Below, piece after piece: positions 1 to 11,345 of a stretch of 64,000 bases of DNA. Origin of the DNA: Allodiplogaster sudhausi (taxonomy: Eukaryota; Nematoda; Chromadorea; Rhabditida; Diplogasteridae). The notes below the pieces were generated by a model. It was not told the DNA's origin, did not search any database, and saw only the letters and a program-made list of their open reading frames with translations. The translations under genes and the position numbers were made by a program. The DNA lies in assembly GCA_945643635.1 (NCBI GenBank), contig CALZFC010000107.1, forward strand, positions 191,001-255,000, in the 5' to 3' direction. Each line of letters opens with the position of its first letter. Position 1 is the first letter of the stretch.

Positions 1-1
1 G

Positions 2-619
2 ACAGTGGATCCACTCTTGGCAGCGGCAGCTCCAGCCTCGTTCCCTCCTCCTCGTCGTCATTTGGGTGACTCTCTTCAACAAGGAATAGCCGTGTCCTCT
101 TCCAACTTCGTTTCTACTCCGGACTCTCGAGCCATTCTCTCTTGCGGATATCCAGACTATTCCTTCAGAGTCACTGATACTGAAACAGGTCTTCTTATTC
201 GTTTTGAAGCGAAGCGTTCGACCCAATTCTTTGTGTGACGGGGAACTTGTCAAAGGCAGTTGAGTAGACTGGCTGGCTCTCTTGAGGTGCTGTCCGCCAA
301 GTGGTGTACGGCCACTCGGACGTGGTGACAGTGCTGGCCCGGTCGGAGACTTCTCTCTTCTCCGACTGTTACATGGCCTCTGGCAGCGTGGACTGCACCG
401 TGGCTCTGTGGCACTTCTCTGGCCATCTTGGCCGAGTTGTGGGAGAGAAGGAAGGGGGAGTGGATGCTGGCTCCGCCCCCGAGCCAAGGGCCATTCTCAC
501 GGGTCACGACGCGCCTATTTCTGCACTCGCTGTCTCTGCTGAACATGGGCTCATCCTCTCAGGATGCACAGGTTCTTCATCATTGCCCTCTCTTTCTTCA
601 TTCTTTGTCACTCTCCCTT

Positions 620-664
<45 letters not shown>

Positions 665-1625
665 TCTCTCTCTCTCCCTCAGATGGAGCTCTTCTACTGC
701 ACACGAGCGTGGGAGATCTTCTCCGTCGCTGGGACGTGCGCGGGGGAGTGGAGTGGTTGTCTCTTTCCCGTGACTGCATGTCCATTGCCCTGGAGGGCAG
801 GGGAACTCTTCTTCTCTTCTCCTCCTCTGGCCGCCTTCTGTCTTCTGCCACCAGCAAGGATCCCTTGTTGTGTGCGACTCTGACCCGTGATGGCGAATAC
901 ATTGTGACTGGGTCAGAGTCGGGCGTCGTGACTCTCTGGAGACTCTTCCCTCTTCAGCAGCTCTACTCTTACAGGGTATGCTTCTCTATTTCTTCTCCTT
1001 CCCATCAGGGTTGCAGTTTTTTGTTTTTGTTGTTTTTTTTTGGTTTTTTTTGGGGTTTTAACAAAAAACTTTTTTGTTTGTTTTTCTGTTTGGGGTCGGC
1101 CCAAAAAAAGAAAAAAACTTTTTACTCGAAATCTTCCGGATATCTCTTCCTCCAGCAAAATTTTAAGATTAAAGGGTTCTAATTTCTCAACTCGTTATAT
1201 CACTTTTTAGTATAATTGTCATTTCCGAATTTGTTTTACGACTTTTATTGTGTTATGCGTGTTGTTGATCAAGAAATTTACCAATTTTCTCTTCTAAAAT
1301 TACGATTAATGCAACTTTTTGTAATTTTTTGTTTTTTGTACAAAAAATTTCTTCTTTTTGTTTTTTTGTCCTCAAAAAAATCAGTTTTTTGGTTTTTTGG
1401 GCCCAAAAAATTTTTTGGTCAGGGAGTTTTTTGTTCTACATCCCTGCTTCCCATTCTCTGTCCTCACAATCCCCCTTCCAGCGTGCCGATTCGTCGGTTC
1501 GTTCATTGGCGGTGTCCGCGAGTGGTCGCTTTGTCTTGGCTGGCCTGGACTCTGGTGCAATCGTTGTTCTGAATGCTGACTTCGCTCGTTGGCACTCAAC
1601 TTCTACTTCCCACTCTTCAAATTGA
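2..1625 (+). CDS. sel-2: Neurobeachin C-terminal WD40 domain (partial, 5' end outside window)
   Basis: Last four exons of a BEACH-family protein that acts in membrane and receptor trafficking. Exons that join in frame are 2-188, 287-571, 683-975 and 1482-1625, with a TGA stop at 1623-1625. The translation follows the WD40 tail of human NBEA/LRBA as I remember it. Landmarks are the SFRVTDTETG block, VVYGHSDVVT, the segment around DCYMASGSVDCTVALW, AILTGHDAPISAL, VTGSESGVVTLWR, and a final AIVVLNADFARWH. The BEACH and PH domains would lie upstream of the window. Intron 2 (572-682) ends in a CT run that leads straight into its AG. Intron 3 (976-1481) is T-rich. The C. elegans orthologue is SEL-2. 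The family call is secure; orthology is inferred from the tail alone. Confidence 0.93.
572..682 (+). repeat. (CT)n intron microsatellite forming the polypyrimidine tract
   Basis: The intron is mostly CTCT from about 618 to 680 on the sense strand and abuts the acceptor AG at 681-682. The dinucleotide run therefore serves as the pyrimidine tract. Confidence 0.85.
976..1481 (+). other. T/A-rich neurobeachin intron with a perfect palindrome
   Basis: A 506-bp intron made largely of T and A homopolymer runs. It contains TTTTTTGGGCCCAAAAAA (about 1393-1410), which is its own reverse complement. It may be a decayed fold-back insertion, but no clear terminal repeats are visible. Confidence 0.5.
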
Positions 1626-2193
1626 AGTTCTTAGTCTGATTGTTGTCATAATTTCCATCAATCATTGTAGTGTCTTCGATTTGCAGAGGTTACAGAGCAA
1701 ATTATATCAAGTACATACGTAAGAATTAAAATATAAATTATTTTTTTATGGTTATTAGCTGCACGAGATACTTTTAGTTACTTGTGATTGATCGTCGCAG
1801 TTGACTTTAATTGTTACTCCTGATTAGGGAATTGGGATGAGTTTTCTCCGTATTTATTTATGATCTGCGAAGGAGAGCAATACACATAAGAAGTGATTGA
1901 GAAAATAATAATAGCCCAACGGGCGTCTTTATTAATTTATTCCTCTGGTAACATACTTCGTGTCAACTTGGCACTTCTGCTCATCGTTGTACTTATGCAA
2001 GTGCAGGATGGATGTGATCTTTTCATTCTTGTGATAATATCTGACATGATAAAGGAAGCATTTTTCGTTCTGAATAAGAAGCGAGAATTATACTTGTGGA
2101 GTAGCGGCCGTCTTTAGAGCCGGCAAGCTGGATTGAATTCCACTGCCAGCAACCAAAGGTAGAATCGGTGAGTTGGTCTGAAAGGGAAAGCTC
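1626..2193. other. Convergent intergenic spacer
   Basis: AT-rich spacer between the neurobeachin stop and the end of the secreted-protein gene on the other strand. I see no gene, RNA or repeat in it. It should hold both 3' UTRs. Confidence 0.5.
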
Positions 2194-3399
2194 TCAGCGG
2201 GATGAAGAGATGGAGAGGAGACTAACGCTGACTCTGCATTCACAGGCAGAAGATGCTGGGATCGAGACAGTCTTGGGAATTCCGCTGATGTTGCTGACAA
2301 CATCTACTGGCTGCACCACGGATGCGCATGTCGCATAGCCTGAGCATTACACTCCTCTTTTTTTCTCTTATAGGGGCTACCTATTTTTAGTTATACAAGT
2401 AAAAAAAGAACCTGAGAGACAATCAAGCGACGAAAGATCACAGATAAGTTCGTTAATGAATCTCGGAGAGTACGAAACAGGCAACTGCCGCCAAACCCAG
2501 CAAGCTGAGCAGAGACTCACTCGACCCTCCAAGTCAGTGGAAGAGCCAGCATGGGTACATGACAACGTGTATCTCGTGCCTGAGGAGAACAAAGGTTAGC
2601 AAGAGATATGGAGAGTTCATCAGGAACCAAGAAGATTAGGGTCGGAGGGCAGTGGCGGAGGCGGGGCAGCACGACGCAGTCTGTGGTGCTGAGACTGTTT
2701 CCTCTGCTTCTTCCGTGCACTCTCCTCTCTTTCCTCTTCTTCTTCCTCTTCACTCTCGCTGTCATCTTCCTTCTCCTTAATGTCGTCATGAAAATAATGA
2801 GGATTTAAAAGAAGGAAAAGAATAGAAACCGCGGTTGGGACTGCTCACCTCAGCGGTGCTCTCCTCGAGATCCACGGACGCGAAGCGGTACTTCGGACAC
2901 TGCATTGAGACATTCGGAGCTGCTGTCAGAGTGTCGATAGTCGTCGGCAGCAGACCGACCTGGCATGAACTTCCTTTCTTCTCTTTCAATGGGGAGTGAG
3001 ATACAACTCACTTGTCTTAGTCTATGCTTAATGTATTTGTGGCAATTCTCACACTCCTGCTCCGTTGTGCACTCTTCCTCTTCCAGAATCTGAAGGCATT
3101 TCATTGATGATGTAGTGGATTCCCTTTCTCTCTACTTCTTACTCTTCTTGAATCCCTCCATTTTCCTTCTCTTCCTCTCTCTCGTACTGACAGCACCAGG
3201 TGCATAGTCAGTCGTAGACAACGTGCTCAGCCGAGATGGCGTGCTTGGTGTCTTGTAGAAGGTCAAATCAGGGAAAGCGATCATTGCCTCATCCAGGGAG
3301 TGAGCTTGGCGGTGCCGGTCATAGGCAGAGCAGGAAGAGGCTGAGGGAACGCATGGACACTGGAAGACATTCAGGATTTCTCTTGCTGTCTCTCTCCCT

Positions 3400-3433
<34 letters not shown>

Positions 3434-3587
3434 TCTCTCTCCATCTTCTATCCCCGCACTATGACTGATATGTTGAACTAACAACGGCAGCTGCACCGGG
3501 ATACGGCGTTGTCTTCTGTGCAGCAGTGAGAAGAGGCAAAAGGAGTACTGCCAGCATGGGGTGAAGATCCGCGTGGTCGCTCCTCAT
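2194..3587 (-). CDS. Small secreted cysteine-rich protein, possible cystine-knot fold
   Basis: Not recognised. Seven exons join in phase on the minus strand: 3587-3479, 3340-3192, 3089-3012, 2959-2849, 2775-2754, 2579-2526 and 2339-2194, giving about 222 residues. The N-terminus is a signal peptide (MLAVLLLPLLTAAQ, from the second Met; the first Met adds ten residues). The mature part has about ten cysteines, in the segments SSCSAYD, EEECTTEQECENCHKY, MQCPKYRF, YTLSCTHAG, YATCAS and SACECRVS. The closing beta-like stretch with C-x-C resembles the end of cystine-knot cytokines such as IL-17 or Spaetzle, but this is only suggestive. Exon E is short (22 bp) and was chosen because it is the only donor giving the right phase. 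An acidic readthrough (runs of Glu) is the alternative C-terminus. Confidence 0.55.
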
Positions 3588-3746
3588 GAATTCAGTTGCT
3601 CCCGCATGGATTGTTTCCCTCCTCCTCCTCTCAGCGATTAACCCGATCGACTGCCACTGCTCTCGTGTGCATGCCCATCATAAACCGCACTTTCTTTCCC
3701 TTTACATCTCCCTTCCCTTCTCCTCTCTCTCTCTCTTCATATCCCC

Positions 3747-3786
<40 letters not shown>

Positions 3787-4338
3787 CTCCCAGTCCCATT
3801 CTCTTCCAACTTATGTCAGTAAACCATTAAAAGCGATGCAGAACTGCCCATTAAAAAAATTGTCCTTTTCATACCTCACTGTGATCGTTATCTGATTTGA
3901 AAATCAGTGGCTGCCATGTCTGATAATAATTATTATGCAGTCTTATGTACAAAATAAATACAAATACATATCTGAACTATGACGTCCCTAGCCTACATTT
4001 CTATCAATTCACAACATGAAAATGGAATGTGCAAAAAGAAGTCCGTGCTATGAAACCAGGACGGTAATCGGATTTTGACTAGACTTATAAAAGAGTGAGG
4101 AGATGAGGGTGAGAGAAGCAGAGGGAGGGGCAGATAAGGGAGAGAAGGAGAGAGCAGAAGAGGGAGAGAGAAGCAGAAGGGGGAGAGAGCAGACGAGGGA
4201 GAGAGAAGGAGAGGGCGGAGAGAGCAGACGAGGGAGAGAGAAGGAGAGGGCGGAGAGAGCAGACGAGGGAGAGAGAAGGAGAGGGCGGAGAGAGAAGCAG
4301 AGGGAAAAGGGGGGGGGGGAGATTGGCGAGAGAGTGGA
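3588..4338. other. Spacer between secreted-protein gene and WDR7 3' end, with CT and GA repeats
   Basis: Holds the upstream region of the secreted-protein gene and the WDR7 3' UTR, both transcribed leftward. It includes a CT run at about 3726-3784. At 4103-4330 there is a GA-rich tract with about three copies of a 35-bp unit, directly after the WDR7 stop. No coding segment recognised. Confidence 0.6.
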
Positions 4339-6080
4339 CTAGAGAGCAAAGCGGTGTTCAACCCCATTGGGTAGCAGGAGACTGATGGCTCTGTTGGATA
4401 TCCACACCAGTCTCGATGTCGTCTGCTCACCACTTCCATGAGTGACTGGAGTCACTTGGGACTTCACACACTTCAGCGTACTCTGGCCCATTCCCTGAGG
4501 AAAACACTCTTATTTCAATTTATATTCCAGTATTCTCTGATCCAAACCAGAAAGGACTGCGACGTCTGCCAGAAGTTGATGTTAGCCTCCTGAGCAGCAA
4601 AGGTCGCGAGGAACTTGCCATCTTCCGAGAAGGCAACGGCAGTCACTGGGGTTTGGTGGGCACGAAGAGTCTGAGCAACTACAACACATCACGGACACAA
4701 CTCAGCGAAGGAATCAACCTGAGATTTCGCAGCTCGAATGTCGTGAACAACGCAAAGCCCATTCTTGGCTCCGAATGCAATACGCCTTGTGCCAGGGCAA
4801 TAGCCAACCATCGGGAATCTGCGAGAGAAGCCAGTGAGGGGAAGACAGCAGAAAGAGAGACTAAGGGAAGAGAAGAAGACCTGGTGATAGGGGGGAAGAT
4901 GTCCGCCAGAGATTTATGCTTGAGAAGAGTGGAGTCGAGGCAGTGGACGAGGACTTCTCCCAGGGGGGCCATCATCTCCACCATCTGCTCGTAGTTCGAC
5001 AGAGCCAACTCTTCTATTATACGAAGAACCTTAAAAAACAATTCAACACAAGAAGTTAGAAGAGAATGTTAGCAAAAGTGAAGACTGGGAAAAATAAATA
5101 TATTGAAACAAATACAAATTAACAAAATGTAGCCAGAAAAAGAAGCGAACACTTATATAACCTCGGTACGCGACTTGAGAAGAGGACTGGAAACGGTGTG
5201 CTGAATGGTCTGATGTTGGGCAGCAGAGTTGAAGCGGGCGACTTCAGTGGAAAGAGCAGTGATGAGAGCAGGGGAACGGGCGCGGCCAATCGCAGACAGA
5301 GCTACTCGGGCAGTTCTCTGCGAGTCCAGGACTGGCGGCAACCCTCCCTCCCATCTCAATCACTCCTCTTTCATTCTACATTTACACAACATGAGATGAA
5401 TACCCTTGCGCTGCTTGAGTTGAAGTGTTTGGTGGAATCGACGAAGCGATGGCAAGAAGACCAAGGAGAACCTTCGAAATGTCCAGATGGGGTTCCCACT
5501 GAGGGAAGCCGCGCCCAATCAAATCAATCGCAGCTCTTCTGAGCGGAGAATGCGTGGGAAGAATGTGCGAGGGCGGGGAAAGAACCAAGTCAGCCAAGCA
5601 CTGCGCTGTCAGTCGAGTCAGCTCGGCTCTGCAAAGGACAGCCTAATCAGCCCGATAACAGGGAGCAACTCACTTCTGGAGCTCATCCCCGAACTCACTG
5701 CCGACCACAGCGAGGAGAACAAGAGCCGTCGCCTGGTTGCGGCGGAGTTCCTTGACTCCCAGGACTTCGGCACTGTCCCTTCCAGCTTCTTCTTTCATTG
5801 CACCAGGTCGAGGGAGAGGAGAAGTTGAGCCTCGAGGGGGAATTGGAGGGGCAGCAATAGTAGAAGAAGAAGTGGAAGAGGAAGGGGAAGGTCGAGAGTG
5901 AGAGAGGATTGAGACAGAAGAGTCGAGAAGGTAAGGCATGAAGGGGGCCCACGATTCCAGCAGACGAAGGCGACCGCCCTCTTCGATTCGAGTCAACTCA
6001 CGCCTCAGAAGGGCCTGCGACGCCTGCCGAACCTCCACGCAACCATCTTGCCATCTCAAGGAGAGAGAAGAGAGGGAGAG

Positions 6081-6115
<35 letters not shown>

Positions 6116-9100
6116 CCAGCGGGCAAAGAAGTGACCTCCTGGCAAGCAGTTCAAGTCGAGGAGCAGCGTATCCTACGGAGAGGGACTTGAGCACCGAGGG
6201 GAGTAGCACGAGATGGAAGGCAATGGCCACGCTGCACCCGGACTGGGCAGAGTCCGTCCCCGAAAACGACCGGCTCTGCACTGAACACACGCTGCGGCTG
6301 CGTGTCCACGACGACCTCCAAGGACAGCGATACGAGAGAGAGAGAGAGAGAAGGAGAAGGAGAGAGAGAGAGGAGAGAGAGAAAGAGAGAGAGAGAGAGG
6401 GAAGCACAGAGAAAATTACCCCTTTAGTGCCATGAGAGTGTTGAGAAGAGCAACGACAGCGACGAGGTGAGTTGTAGTGAGAGATGAAGAGAGCTGCCAG
6501 TGGCGGGACGAGCACCAGCGAGAGACTTCCACTTCCTCCAGGCACGGCAGCAACACACACACGTGGCCTACATTACTCTTTCTTTCTCTCCCTCTCTCTC
6601 TCTCTTCCATCTTCTCTCTATCACTCTTTCTTTTCTCTCTCACTCCCTGTCTCTCTCTCTCACAATCTCTCCTTTCTTTCTTACCTGTGCGTGATGCATT
6701 CGCAAAAGTGGGGAGCCTCCGGAGTGGCTGAAGAAGCAGTTTCTTGAGAGCCACGGTGTCGAGGTCATTGTCGAGATGCCAAGCGTGGATGAGAGAGACC
6801 ACAACTCGGGCCACGTCCCCTGCCAGGTTACTCTCCAGCTGGGCCGACAATTGCGCTAGCAATCCTGCAGGAGGGAACAAGTCATTTTCGTAGCAAAACC
6901 TTCGGATAACCTTGCGAGTCCTTTCTCTCAGGCGTCTTTCCATCCTTCTCCACAGAATTTTCAGTCGCATCAGCCTACAATTCATCCTTTAAGCACACAT
7001 TCAAACATTAAAATGGATAAATAATAAATAATGACGAACAGCAAGGAGAGCAGAGATTAGAGAGGAGACATCAAAGAGAACGAGATGGGGAGAGGAGGAA
7101 GCGGAAGAAGCAGCGGGCACGAGGGAAGTCACGGACACTGCGCCCACCCCCGCCGAACCTCGTTCCGATTCCTCCCGGGGAGTGGACTCAGACTCCGCCC
7201 CGCTCACTCCCACTCCTCCGAGTTTACGCATCTTAAAGAGAAGAGGCCGAATGGAGAGGACAAAGAAGGAGAGGCGAACCGCGTGGACATTCCGATGGCG
7301 GATGGCTCGGACGAGTTTGGTTGCGTGGGTCGCCCCAGAATCATCTCTCCGCTCCTTCTGAAGAGCAGCTTCCTCGGCTGCACTCAGAATGTCTTCTGCC
7401 ACCATCCCAGACACAACTCGCTCCAGACTTCCTGAACAGTACGAATGATCAGAAAAAAAAGGAGAAGAGAAGAGAAACCCGTTTCAATCTGCCAGACGTA
7501 AACATCTCCATCGCCCGTCCTGACCAGCATGTAGTCGTCAGCCGGTCTGAATCGAATGTCAGTGACAGGAGAGGGATGCCGAGTGGCCAGCAACACAACT
7601 CGGCAGTCTCTCACGTTGAGAAGGGCCACTGAGTGGTCCTCTCCCACCGATGCAACCACCTTCCCAAGCACCTGCAAGAAATGCAACTTCTTGTAATACC
7701 ACTGATTATAATACACAACGAACTGTTACCTTAGTTGTTGAATCTGGAGGAACAATGAATCGAGAAACGGAGCCTCCATTTGCACAAAATCGAAAGACTC
7801 GAGAAAGAGTTGTGATGTTCCAGAGGCAGACTGCGAAGTCGTCCCCTCCACTCAGCACGAGATGAGAGTCGAAGCGAGGGTGGATCGAGTGGGGATGAAG
7901 GAGACAACCGATCGAGGATCTGACATGGGAGGAAGAGAGAGTAAGGAGGGGTGACTGAGAGATTATGGAAGAAAGAGAGAGTAAGGAGGGATGACAGAGA
8001 AATTATGGAAGAAAGAGAGAGAGTAAGTAGGGATGACAGAGAAATTATGGAAGAAAGAGAGAGAGTAAGTAGGGATGACAGAGAAATTATGGAAGAAAGA
8101 GAGAGTAAGGAGGGATGACAGAGAAATTATGGAAGAAAGAGAGAGTAAGGAGGGGTGACAGAGAAATTATGGAAGAAAGAGAGAGTAAGGAGGGATGACA
8201 GAGAAATTATGGACGAAAGAGAGAGTAAGGAGGGATGACAGAGAAATTATGGAAGAAAGAGAGAGTAAGGAGGGATGACAGAGAAATTATGGAAGAAAGA
8301 GAGAGTAAGGAGGGATGACAGAGAAATTATGGAAGAAAGAGAGAGTAAGGAGGGATGACAGAGAAATTATGGACGAAAGAGAGAGTAAGGAGGGATGACA
8401 GAGAAATTATGGAAGAAAGAGAGAGTAAGGAGGGATGACAGAGAAATTATGGAAGAAAGAGAGAGTAAGGAGGGATGACAGAGAAATTATGGAAGAAAGA
8501 GAGAGTAAGGAGGGATGACAGAGATATTATGGAAGAAAGAGAGAGTAAGGAGGGATGACAGAGAAATTATGGAAGAAAGAGAGAGTAAGGAGGGGTGACT
8601 GAGAGATTATGGAAGAAAGAGAGAGTAAGGAGGGATGACAGAGAAATTATGGAAGAAAGAGAGAGTAAGGAGGGATGACAGAGAAATTATGGAAGAAAGA
8701 GAGAGTAAGGAGGGATGACAGAGAAATTATGGAAGAAAGAGAGAGTAAGGAGGGATGACAGAGAAATTATGGAAGAAAGAGAGAGTAAGGAGGGATGACA
8801 GAGAAATTATGGAAGAAAGAGAGAGTAAGGAGGGATGACAGAGAAATTATGGAAGAAAGAGAGAGTAAGGAGGGATGACAGAGAAATTATGGAAGAAAGA
8901 GAGAGTAAGGAGGGATGACAGAGAAATTATGGAGGGAAGTGAGGAGAACGAGGATAATAAGAGAAGTGAAGAGATTGTGAACTAGCCGATGAGCCCGAAT
9001 GGCTCTTGCTCCAGAACGAGCAGAAGATTGAGAGGAAGAAGATGCGAGGAAGGCAGAGGAGATGGCCTCCGCAATGTACCGCACCACAAGGAAACCATCC

Positions 9101-11345
9101 CTCATTCCCAAGATCAGCTTGCCCGCCCCTCCCAAGTAAAGAGAAGAAGTCACGTGCTCGTCCCCCTGAACAGAAAGACATTTATGTTAAGTGAAGAAGT
9201 CAGAATCTTCGTACCAAGTTAGGGAAATTGCTTTCATCTTCATATTTCAGAGAATTCCAGTATGAGCCGAGAGATTGCTCGTACGTTCCGCGGTAACCGA
9301 AAACAAAGAATCACAACAATTACCACTATCAATTACAACAGTAATTAAAAGTAACGAACGAAGAGGAAGATTAGGGAGAGAGGCGAGCTTGCCAATGAAA
9401 TCACTGTCGTATTTGGGGAGAGCCCAAATGAGCAAAGAACACTCAGGGACTGCACAGGCACGGGCACTCAGCCAGTCACCCGACGGTGCACACCACACGC
9501 ACCACGCAATCTCGTCCAGCCACTCCTGCAACCTTCTCCCTCTCTCTCTCTGCTCTCTCTCTTTCCTCTCTCTCTCTCTCCATCCGTTTCATCGCTTTGC
9601 TCATGTGTATCTGTTCTCCAACCGATCAGTGTAGATCCCCATTAGTTCTCGCGTTAAACGTAACGAGAAGAAAAGAATCCCTGAGACGAGAGAATGAAAA
9701 CCTTATGAATGGGCGCAGCTGGAGCATCGAGTCTGGCCAACTCTTTCGGAAAATCGCCATTTCCATCTTCCGAGCAGTTTCCCGTTCGGCTTAGCACACT
9801 TAACGCATCATTTATTTCAACACATCCATCTAGCTGAGAAGAGGATATCTTGTCATATTTACAATTATCTCAGTATCTACTGCTTTGTAAAGTAATAAAT
9901 AATACGACAAAAGGGAAAGAAATTTAAGGCTCTGCTGACGAGGCTGGGAGCTGGAAGATGGAGAGATTCCTTCCAGCGATTGCAGCTTTCTCCCCGTCCA
10001 CGAGTTGCCCAGTCACCAAACTCTCTTCTCCACTCTCTACAGTACACAGCACGGAGAGATCGTCCAGATGGATCACCTGAACACATTCACAATGCAATCT
10101 TACGAATATTCTCATTAAAAATGAATGCTTGATGGGTTGTCCAATTCTCAGTGTGTATTCCTAAACATATTAATTCTTGTCAAATATCGCAAGAAACAAC
10201 AAACCATCCATGAATGCTCGCATACAACGAGAAGGAGATCAGGACTGGCTGGGTGGAACGAGAGGCTTTTAACGTGAGTTAGAAGAAGCCTTTTTGACTC
10301 TTCTTCATAGACTGGCTTGTTCATGTCCTTAACATAGACGGGAGTACTGTAAATGAAAAAATCAGAAGGGAGTACTGTAAATGAAAAAAAAATCCTATTA
10401 CCGTGGTCAATAATTTTCCTCAGTAATCAAATTTGAAGCAATATCGTAATGAGTTGAATGGGGGAGTAAAAAACCTTCTTGTCGAACTGAACAAGTGGCC
10501 AGAGTTTGATCATCCCTGCCAAAGAAATCCCAATGCACTCTACAGGCTTTCCGGGTCTCTTGACGAGGACAAAGGAGCAACACCAGTCAGGTTCAACCCT
10601 GAAGGATGTGGAGGTGGAAAGAGGAGAGCGAGCAGTGGGACAACCAACCTGGAGAAGAGGCAGAAGAGTGGAGTGACGTCATTGGCGTCCAAAACAATCA
10701 GGTCGTTATATTCACCACAGCATAGGAGAATTGAGGAACGGATCTCCCCATTCTTCCTCCACTGAAAATATTCTTTTTAAAGCAACAAACGAAATGAGGA
10801 AAATACGGGTACATAGATTACAGCAAAACAACTGTGAAGATTAAATGGTGAACTGACAAATGGCTGAATATGGGTGTGGACGAGTTGGCCAGGGACGGAG
10901 TCGACCACCCGCCCGTCCTGGTAATCCCACAGACAGACTTCTCCGTCCGCAGAAGCAGACACGAATCTCCTGAATGACAACTGGCATAGATTAGCTGAGA
11001 GAAAAAAACGGACGTTGATTTCGGAGAGAGAGATGCGGAAGAGAGGGCTGTGATGGCCTGCGTGTGACCAGTGAGCATCTGCTGCGGTCGCACCCCGTCG
11101 CCCGCACATCTCAATACAATTCCATGCTCTCAGCTTATCAATGGTTCGATAGGCAAAAACAACCTCCAAAGGATGATAACTCCTTCCTGGGTGCCGGTAA
11201 CAAGGAGATGAGACTGGGAGAGGAACCGAACGACGGAAACACGAAGAGGCGGCGGCTTGCTCCCCCACATAACCAGAGGCACGATCAGGGAGGACGACAC
11301 CTGGCCAGAGGGAGGGGCACTCGGCGCGCCCACGGCCCCGCTCAT
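4339..11345 (-). CDS. rbc-2: WDR7 / rabconnectin-3 beta
   Basis: Large WD40 protein that, with DMXL/rabconnectin-3 alpha, regulates V-ATPase assembly and acidification of synaptic vesicles and endosomes. The start (11345) gives a short Ser/Pro leader followed by SSLIVPLVMWG, as in human WDR7. Exon 1 ends at 11164, exon 2 is 11109-11014, and exon 3 starts at 10969; all join in phase. Landmarks in order: QQMLTGHTQAITALS, CLWDYQDG, PVYEEESKR, LSVLCTVESGEE, the block near 7716-7490 with VGEDHSVALLNVRDC, and WQDGCVEVRQASQALL (near 6040). They continue with RNQATALVLLAVVGSEFG, AAIDLIGRGFPQWEP, SNYEQMVEMMAPLGEV, and the terminal LVWISNRAISLL...EHRFAL before TAG at 4341-4339. About 20 exons; not every junction was resolved. 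Very long intronic GA and 40-bp repeats interrupt the gene. Family assignment is certain. Confidence 0.94.
6061..6112 (+). repeat. (GA)n microsatellite in WDR7 intron
   Basis: GA run on the plus strand, read as CT on the sense strand of WDR7. A second GA-rich tract lies at 6333-6400 in the next intron, and an opposite-orientation CT tract at 6577-6668. Confidence 0.8.
7927..8936 (+). repeat. 40-bp minisatellite, about 25 tandem copies, in a WDR7 intron
   Basis: Near-perfect tandem repeat with a 40-bp period. The unit contains GAGAGTAAGGAGGGATGACA followed by GAGAAATTATGGAAGAAAGA. Most copies are identical; variants are single substitutions (GGACGAAAGA, GAGATATTAT) or the GGGTGACTGAGAGATT form, which recurs near both ends and at about 8590. 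The first copies (7960-8100) carry 2-bp length differences. The last copy grades into unique sequence after 8936. It lies between WD40-encoding exons. Confidence 0.97.

Noticed and set aside
4103..4342. Glu/Arg/Gly-rich frame near the WDR7 stop
   Set aside because: Translation of the 3' UTR GA repeat.
7927..8936. Direct repeats resembling a CRISPR array
   Set aside because: Units are contiguous with no unique spacers, and the context is a eukaryotic intron.
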